Below are positions 5,542-9,154 of a stretch of 9,154 bases of DNA, in pieces. Source of the DNA: a bacterium 42_11. GTDB lineage: Bacteria; Synergistota; GBS-1. The stretch lies in contig LGFB01000039.1 in NCBI GenBank assembly GCA_001508835.1, forward strand, positions 1 to 9,154, in the 5' to 3' direction. Numbering within the stretch: position 1 is the stretch's first letter; each line of letters starts with the position of its first letter. The translations under genes and the position numbers were made by a program. The notes beneath the pieces are model-generated. The model did not search any database and was not told the origin of the DNA. It was given only the letters and a program-made list of their open reading frames with translations.

Positions 5542-6999
5542 ATGAAGATACCGAGATGCATGAGCACACAGCACCCAGATAATGTAGTTTCCCCCTTTTT
5601 CACCAATAACGCAATTTTAGGAGGGGAAGATGAGATAGAGGAAGCCTTTTATGTCTTCTCCCACCTCGGCTGTGATGAGCAAATGTGGGACTATGAAGGG
5701 AAAGAGGTAGACAACTTCGTGGTTAAAAAACTTCTCACCAAATATGAGAGCTTCTTTAAGGAAAGGCCTATAGGCAAAGAATTCTTTATCACCCCCAGAG
5801 TTCCAAATCCCGCAATAGAGAGAGAGGAAGCAAAGATCCTCTTAGAAACCTTGGAAAGCATTCCGAGGTCTTACGATGTGGCAAGGCTTTTTTACAAAGA
5901 CGATATACCACCGATCTTTGAGGTTATCCTTCCCATGACCACCTCAGCCGATGAGCTTAACAACATTTACTACTACTATAGTGACTTTGTAATAGGAAAG
6001 CAAAGGAAAACTATTGCTAAAACAGGAACAACCATAGGAGACTGGATTGGAGAGTTCAAGCCGGAAAGAATCAATGTGATACCCCTTTTCGAAAATAAAG
6101 AGAGCATGCTTAACGCCCATGAGATAGTGAAGAAATTCTTAGAAGATAAGGATTTGCCTTATCAGAGGGTCTTCCTGGCAAGGTCTGACCCTGCGATGAA
6201 CTACGGAATTGTGAGCGCCGTCATATTTAACAAGATAGCCTTACAGAGGCTTCATAAGGTATCCTTAGAAATAGGCAAGGAGATTTATCCAATAATAGGT
6301 GTGGGTTCTGCTCCCTTCAGAGGGAATTTAAGACCCCAAACGGTAGAGAGGGTCTTAGAGGAATATCCAAGCGTTTACACCTTCACCATACAATCCTCCT
6401 TCAAGTATGACAACGCTCCTGAGGAGGCAAGAAAGGGCATAAAGAGGATAAAGAAAAGCTCCCCAAAGTCACCTCAGGATATAGATGAAGGTAAAGCCTT
6501 GGAGATAGCCGAAAAATACTCAAAAGAGTATCAAAGGTGGGTGGTTGAGCTCGCTCCAATTATAAATGAGGTGGCCAAGTATGTTCCGCCGAGAAGAAAA
6601 AGAAAGCTTCATATAGGGCTTTTCGGCTACTCAAGAAAGCTCGGGAAAATTAGCCTTCCGAGGGCTATCGCCTTTACAGCGGCACTATACTCCATAGGGT
6701 TACCGCCCGAGATTCTCGCCCTAAACTCTCTAAATAGGGAGGATTTAGAGTTCTTAAAGGATGTGTATATAGGCTTTAAGTCTGACCTAAGGGACGCCCT
6801 AAAGTTCTCAAACATGAACGGAAAATTTTTCCCGAGGGAGCTAAAAGAGGCAATAGAAAGGTGTGAAATAGAAATCGAGCCAAACGAGGAACATAAAGAG
6901 CTTACAAGCTTCATAATCAAAAAACTTGAAGAGAACAAGGCAGAAGAGATGGAAAGGCTCATCCTAAGAGCCGCTCACATAAGAAAATTTTTAGGGTAA
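5542..6999 (+). CDS. ppcA: Phosphoenolpyruvate carboxylase, archaeal type
   Basis: The 485-residue product is about half the size of the usual bacterial/plant PEPC (roughly 900 residues) and typical of the archaeal-type family, which is found in archaea and a minority of bacteria. It carboxylates PEP with bicarbonate to oxaloacetate and phosphate in the cytoplasm, replenishing C4 acids. Family landmarks are STQHPDN (8-14), TPRVPNP (84-90), LARSDPAMNYG (212-222), GVGSAPFRGNLRP (253-265), TIQSSFKYD (282-290) and LFGYSR (360-365). The start is the first ATG, preceded by AAGGGGTGG six bases upstream. It has its own promoter and follows the korAB terminator. With KorAB it could form a reductive route from PEP to C4 and C5 acids. 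The absence of the malate, fumarate and succinyl-CoA steps here means this link is inferred. No frameshift or missing motif was seen. Confidence 0.96.
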   Translation: MKIPRCMSTQHPDNVVSPFFTNNAILGGEDEIEEAFYVFSHLGCDEQMWDYEGKEVDNFVVKKLLTKYESFFKERPIGKEFFITPRVPNPAIEREEAKILLETLESIPRSYDVARLFYKDDIPPIFEVILPMTTSADELNNIYYYYSDFVIGKQRKTIAKTGTTIGDWIGEFKPERINVIPLFENKESMLNAHEIVKKFLEDKDLPYQRVFLARSDPAMNYGIVSAVIFNKIALQRLHKVSLEIGKEIYPIIGVGSAPFRGNLRPQTVERVLEEYPSVYTFTIQSSFKYDNAPEEARKGIKRIKKSSPKSPQDIDEGKALEIAEKYSKEYQRWVVELAPIINEVAKYVPPRRKRKLHIGLFGYSRKLGKISLPRAIAFTAALYSIGLPPEILALNSLNREDLEFLKDVYIGFKSDLRDALKFSNMNGKFFPRELKEAIERCEIEIEPNEEHKELTSFIIKKLEENKAEEMERLILRAAHIRKFLG

Positions 7000-7015
7000 A
7001 TTTTCATCTTACCCC

Positions 7016-7044
7016 TTGACATCCAACCACGGCGGTATTATAAT
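7016..7044 (+). promoter_or_regulatory. Consensus promoter of the peroxiredoxin gene
   Basis: TTGACA (7016-7021), a 17-base spacer and TATAAT (7039-7044) match the sigma-70/A consensus at every position. The start is predicted near 7051. Such an unimproved consensus is normally either constitutive and very strong or held down by a repressor; the palindrome just downstream favours the latter. Confidence 0.93.
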
Positions 7045-7054
7045 CAAATCAGAA

Positions 7055-7069
7055 TTGAAATGATTTCAA
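7055..7069. promoter_or_regulatory. Probable PerR/Fur-family operator (7-1-7 palindrome)
   Basis: TTGAAAT-G-ATTTCAA is a perfect 7-1-7 inverted repeat covering roughly +5 to +19 of the peroxiredoxin transcript. PerR and Fur boxes have the same 7-1-7 form (TTATAATNATTATAA and TGATAATNATTATCA), with a different core here. A repressor bound at this place would block initiation or clearance. The regulator gene is not in the window, so the family assignment rests on geometry and on the regulated gene being a peroxidase. Confidence 0.65.
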
Positions 7070-7087
7070 ATTTAAGGAGGGGTTAAA

Positions 7088-7729
7088 ATGGAGTATAGGT
7101 TACCGCTGTTGGGGGAGAAGTTAGAGGACAGAAAGGTAAAAACCACTCATGGGATTATTAACTTTCCTACAGATTATAAAGGTAAGTGGGTTGTTCTCTT
7201 CAGTCATCCCGCCGATTTCACTCCCGTCTGTACTACCGAGTTTGTAGCCTTTCAGAAGAGAATCGAGGAGTTCAAGAAGCTTAATGCCGAGCTTATAGGG
7301 CTTTCTATCGATCAGGTTTTCTCCCACATCAAGTGGGTTGAGTGGATAAGGGAAAAGCTCGGCGTTGAAATCACATTTCCCATAATAGCCGATGATACGG
7401 GAGAGGTAGCAAAGTCCCTTGGAATGATAAGCCCCGCTAAGGGAACCAACACCGTGCGAGCGGTGTTCATAATAGATCCCGAAGGGGTCTTAAGGCTGAT
7501 CCTTTACTACCCACAAGAGGTCGGCAGAAACATGGACGAGATTTTAAGAGCGCTTAAAGCTCTTCAAACCGCCGACGCCCACGGCGTTGCTACACCAGCA
7601 AACTGGCCCAATAACGAGCTTATAAAAGACAAGGTTATTATTCCACCAGCTGCCGATGTCAAAACGGCTCAGGAAAGAGTTAAGCAATACGAATGCTTCG
7701 ACTGGTGGTTCTGTTATAAGAAGCTATAA
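7088..7729 (+). CDS. Peroxiredoxin, Prx6-type (Aeropyrum TPx-like)
   Basis: The 213-residue cytoplasmic thiol peroxidase reduces H2O2 and organic hydroperoxides. The peroxidatic cysteine is C48 in [12 protein letters not shown] (40-51), with T45 and the conserved Arg in [13 protein letters not shown] (near 121-133). It belongs to the Prx6 subfamily by its long C-terminal arm (about 160-213), including TPANWPNN. The tail has two cysteines, C203 and C209, spaced six apart as C207 and C213 are in Aeropyrum pernix TPx. By that analogy C209 is the resolving cysteine and the enzyme works as a 2-Cys peroxidase in large ring oligomers. The electron donor is not visible. The start has AAGGAGGGG five to six bases upstream. 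It is monocistronic: its own promoter, a likely operator, and a terminator after the stop. Confidence 0.95.
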   Translation: MEYRLPLLGEKLEDRKVKTTHGIINFPTDYKGKWVVLFSHPADFTPVCTTEFVAFQKRIEEFKKLNAELIGLSIDQVFSHIKWVEWIREKLGVEITFPIIADDTGEVAKSLGMISPAKGTNTVRAVFIIDPEGVLRLILYYPQEVGRNMDEILRALKALQTADAHGVATPANWPNNELIKDKVIIPPAADVKTAQERVKQYECFDWWFCYKKL

Positions 7730-7751
7730 AGGTCAACCACCCCCCCTTTGA

Positions 7752-7790
7752 AAATGCCCTCACGGAGGTCCGTGAGGGCATTTAATTTTA
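7752..7790 (+). terminator. Intrinsic terminator after the peroxiredoxin gene
   Basis: A perfect 14-bp stem (7752-7765 with 7770-7783; core GCCCTCACGG) closes on a 4-base AGGT loop. The 3' arm ends in TTT and is followed by AATTTTA. On the opposite strand the flank reads TTTTC, so it may work weakly leftward as well. It isolates the peroxiredoxin unit from marC, which starts only 16 bases after the T-rich tail. Confidence 0.9.
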
Positions 7791-7799
7791 TGGTAAAAT
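7791..7799 (+). promoter_or_regulatory. Extended -10 promoter of marC, giving a leaderless start
   Basis: TGGTAAAAT (7791-7799) is a TG-n extended -10 with TAAAAT at 7794-7799. No -35 is recognisable; that position falls in the preceding terminator hairpin. Initiation about seven bases downstream would coincide with the A of the marC ATG at 7806. No Shine-Dalgarno precedes that ATG, which agrees with a leaderless mRNA. Confidence 0.5.
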
Positions 7800-7805
7800 A
7801 TTGCC

Positions 7806-8456
7806 ATGAGTGACTTCGTGGACTTTCTTGTCTCGATATTCACGATAGTAAACCCTTTAGGTAATATAACCATTCTTTTAAGCCTCACAGAGGACCTCTC
7901 TTGGGAACAGCGAAGAAAGGCATGCATCGTCGCTTCAGCGACATGCGGTATCACCCTTATTATCGCTCAATTTTTGGGAAGAACGCTTCTTAAGCTCTTC
8001 GGAATAAGCATAGCCTCCTTCGAAATTGCCGGTGGAATAATCCTCGTTACCCTGATAGCCATTCCCCTTCTGAGGGGGCAGACACCGAGTGCAAAATTTT
8101 CAAAGGAAGAGCAAGACGAAGCCACAATAGAGGGAAAAATCGTAGAAACCGGGATAATGCCCTTGGGAATACCGCTACTTTCCGGACCGGGGGCCTTCAC
8201 CACCGTTATGATCTTGGCGGGGAAACAGCAAACCCTTGAAGGCCATATATTGCTTTTGGTGGCCATTATAATTAACGCCATCTCCGCATACACCATAATG
8301 ATGTCAGCAAACCCTATCGCAAATGCTTTGGGTAAATTGGGGCTGAGGGTAATAAGCAGGGTTATGGGGCTCTTTATTGCGGTGAGGGGAACACAGTTTA
8401 TAATAAACGGGGTAAGGGACGCTCTACCGCAGATATTACAAATACTCGGAAGCTAA
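7806..8456 (+). CDS. MarC-family integral membrane protein (UPF0056)
   Basis: The 216-residue inner-membrane protein has six predicted membrane helices, at about 5-27, 40-62, 68-90, 115-138, 147-168 and 182-205. Family landmarks are the N-terminal IVNPLGNI (14-21), the charged loop between helices 3 and 4 (about 91-114), and MPLGIPLLSGPGA (118-130). Length and topology fit the MarC/YchE/YhgN family. Its function is unsettled: some members are called neutral amino acid transporters, while the original link of E. coli MarC to multidrug resistance has been withdrawn in later work as I recall. The ATG at 7806 aligns with usual MarC N-termini but has no ribosome-binding site. The stop overlaps the stop codon of the converging glycosyltransferase gene, leaving no room for a terminator between them. 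Confidence 0.92.
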   Translation: MSDFVDFLVSIFTIVNPLGNITILLSLTEDLSWEQRRKACIVASATCGITLIIAQFLGRTLLKLFGISIASFEIAGGIILVTLIAIPLLRGQTPSAKFSKEEQDEATIEGKIVETGIMPLGIPLLSGPGAFTTVMILAGKQQTLEGHILLLVAIIINAISAYTIMMSANPIANALGKLGLRVISRVMGLFIAVRGTQFIINGVRDALPQILQILGS

Positions 8457-9154
8457 ATGAAATTGAAGGCCTCTAAGGCCCTTAAAACCGTTGGGGGAGA
8501 GAATTTTTCTTTTAAATCCCTGTAACTCTGGATAAGCTCCGAAGCCATCAAAGATATATCCCAAAGCTTCGCCCATTCTCTCGAGGACATGGAAAACTTT
8601 CTGTAAAGCTCTTCATTTTCAAGAAGCAGTCTAAGCTTAAAAGCAAAGTCTTCCTCATCCTCAGCAAGAAAGCCCGTATACCCCGAATGGATAAAGTCGG
8701 AAATTCCCAAAGCGTTGAGCGCTACAACGGGTAGGCCCGATGCCATTGCCTCAAGAATGACTATTCCCTGGGTCTCCGTCAAAGAGGAAAAGACAAAGAG
8801 ATACGAAGTCTTGTAGAGTCTCCTAAGCTCTTCAGGGGGAAGCATTCCCGTAAAAGATATCCTGTCTCCAAGGCCGCATTCCCTAACTTGCTTTATGAAA
8901 CGGCTTTTATCGGGACCGTCCCCCACGAAGACAGCCTTCCATTCGCAATCCCTGATCTTAGACAAGACCCTAAATAGAAAAGGGACGTTCTTTTCCTCTC
9001 CCAGTCTCCCCACGAAGAGTAAATTCCTCTCTCTCCTTTCAGGCACATCTTCCCGAAACTCCTCCCACTTAATCCCCGTGGGAATTACCTTAATCGGCTT
9101 TCTAACACCCCTATCGATTAAAAACCTCTTAACGGAAAAGGATGGAGCGATAAC
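8453..9154 (-). CDS. GT4-family glycosyltransferase, C-terminal part (start beyond right edge)
   Basis: The frame stays open to the window edge, giving 233 residues of the C-terminal half of a GT-B retaining glycosyltransferase (CAZy GT4 type). The first visible part has IAPS (2-5), GVRKPIKVIPTGI (16-28), the linker into the second Rossmann domain. Then come FVGRLGEEKN (47-56), VGDGPD (77-82) and the EX7E motif E127-TQGIVIL-E135, followed by AMASGLPVVA, which contact the nucleotide-sugar donor. The N-terminal acceptor domain is missing only because the window ends. A start at the internal GTG (complement of 9044-9046) would split the conserved linker and is not credible. The acceptor is unknown; diacylglycerol, polysaccharide or glycan synthesis are all possible. 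It is cytoplasmic or membrane-associated, and converges with marC, overlapping it by 4 bases. Confidence 0.93.
   Translation of the reverse strand, partial: VIAPSFSVKRFLIDRGVRKPIKVIPTGIKWEEFREDVPERRERNLLFVGRLGEEKNVPFLFRVLSKIRDCEWKAVFVGDGPDKSRFIKQVRECGLGDRISFTGMLPPEELRRLYKTSYLFVFSSLTETQGIVILEAMASGLPVVALNALGISDFIHSGYTGFLAEDEEDFAFKLRLLLENEELYRKFSMSSREWAKLWDISLMASELIQSYRDLKEKFSPPTVLRALEAFNFI

Noticed and set aside
6994..7014. GGGTAA/TTACCC inverted repeat at the ppcA stop codon as a terminator
   Set aside because: Only 6 bp with a 9-base loop, AT-rich, and no T-run after it; it abuts the peroxiredoxin -35. ppcA may read through into the peroxiredoxin transcript.
8453..9046. Glycosyltransferase beginning at the internal GTG (complement of 9044-9046)
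   Set aside because: The frame stays open to the window edge, and the upstream residues form the conserved GT4 linker (IAPS, PIKVIPTG), so the gene is simply cut by the window.

Overview
The window looks like chromosomal DNA from a thermophilic, probably anaerobic bacterium. The left edge (complement of 1-79) is the 5' end of a bacterial 16S rRNA gene, preceded by a strong bacterial promoter. The proteins are rich in Lys, Glu and Ile, with heavy AGG/AGA and ATA codon use. CorA closely resembles the Thermotoga maritima protein as I remember it. Several + strand genes belong to families common in archaea and anaerobic thermophiles: a two-subunit 2-oxoacid:ferredoxin oxidoreductase, an archaeal-type PEP carboxylase and an Aeropyrum-type peroxiredoxin. 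I could not assign a phylum by eye; the 16S fragment is the obvious handle.

Layout. On the - strand (transcribed right to left) lies a compact set: corA (Mg2+/Co2+ channel), a small Trm112/YcaR-type zinc-ribbon protein, a YfcE-type phosphodiesterase and a macro-domain protein. The last three overlap by 4 and 8 bases. The run points at the 16S gene, and I see no terminator between it and the rRNA promoter (-35 at 174-179, -10 at 151-156). On the + strand, diverging from corA, are korA-korB (stop and start codons abut) with a strong terminator, then ppcA (archaeal-type PEPC) with its own promoter, a peroxiredoxin gene with a consensus promoter and a 7-1-7 palindrome at its start site, a second strong terminator, and marC, which appears leaderless. 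A GT4 glycosyltransferase gene on the - strand runs off the right edge and converges on marC with overlapping stop codons.

How the genes fit together. PEP carboxylase makes oxaloacetate from PEP and bicarbonate. A 2-oxoglutarate:ferredoxin oxidoreductase running reductively would make 2-oxoglutarate from succinyl-CoA. Side by side they suggest a C4-to-C5 reductive branch feeding glutamate synthesis (an inference; the oxidoreductase substrate cannot be read with certainty). The peroxiredoxin next to an oxygen-sensitive ferredoxin enzyme, with a PerR/Fur-like operator, fits an anaerobe that handles occasional peroxide.

No clearly new multi-gene system is visible. The most interesting signals are regulatory or small-scale: the peroxiredoxin operator, a perfect 13-bp inverted repeat enclosing the korB terminator and part of the ppcA promoter, the non-canonical iron-sulfur ligand set of KorB, a possible 35-codon leader ORF before korA, and the leaderless start of marC.
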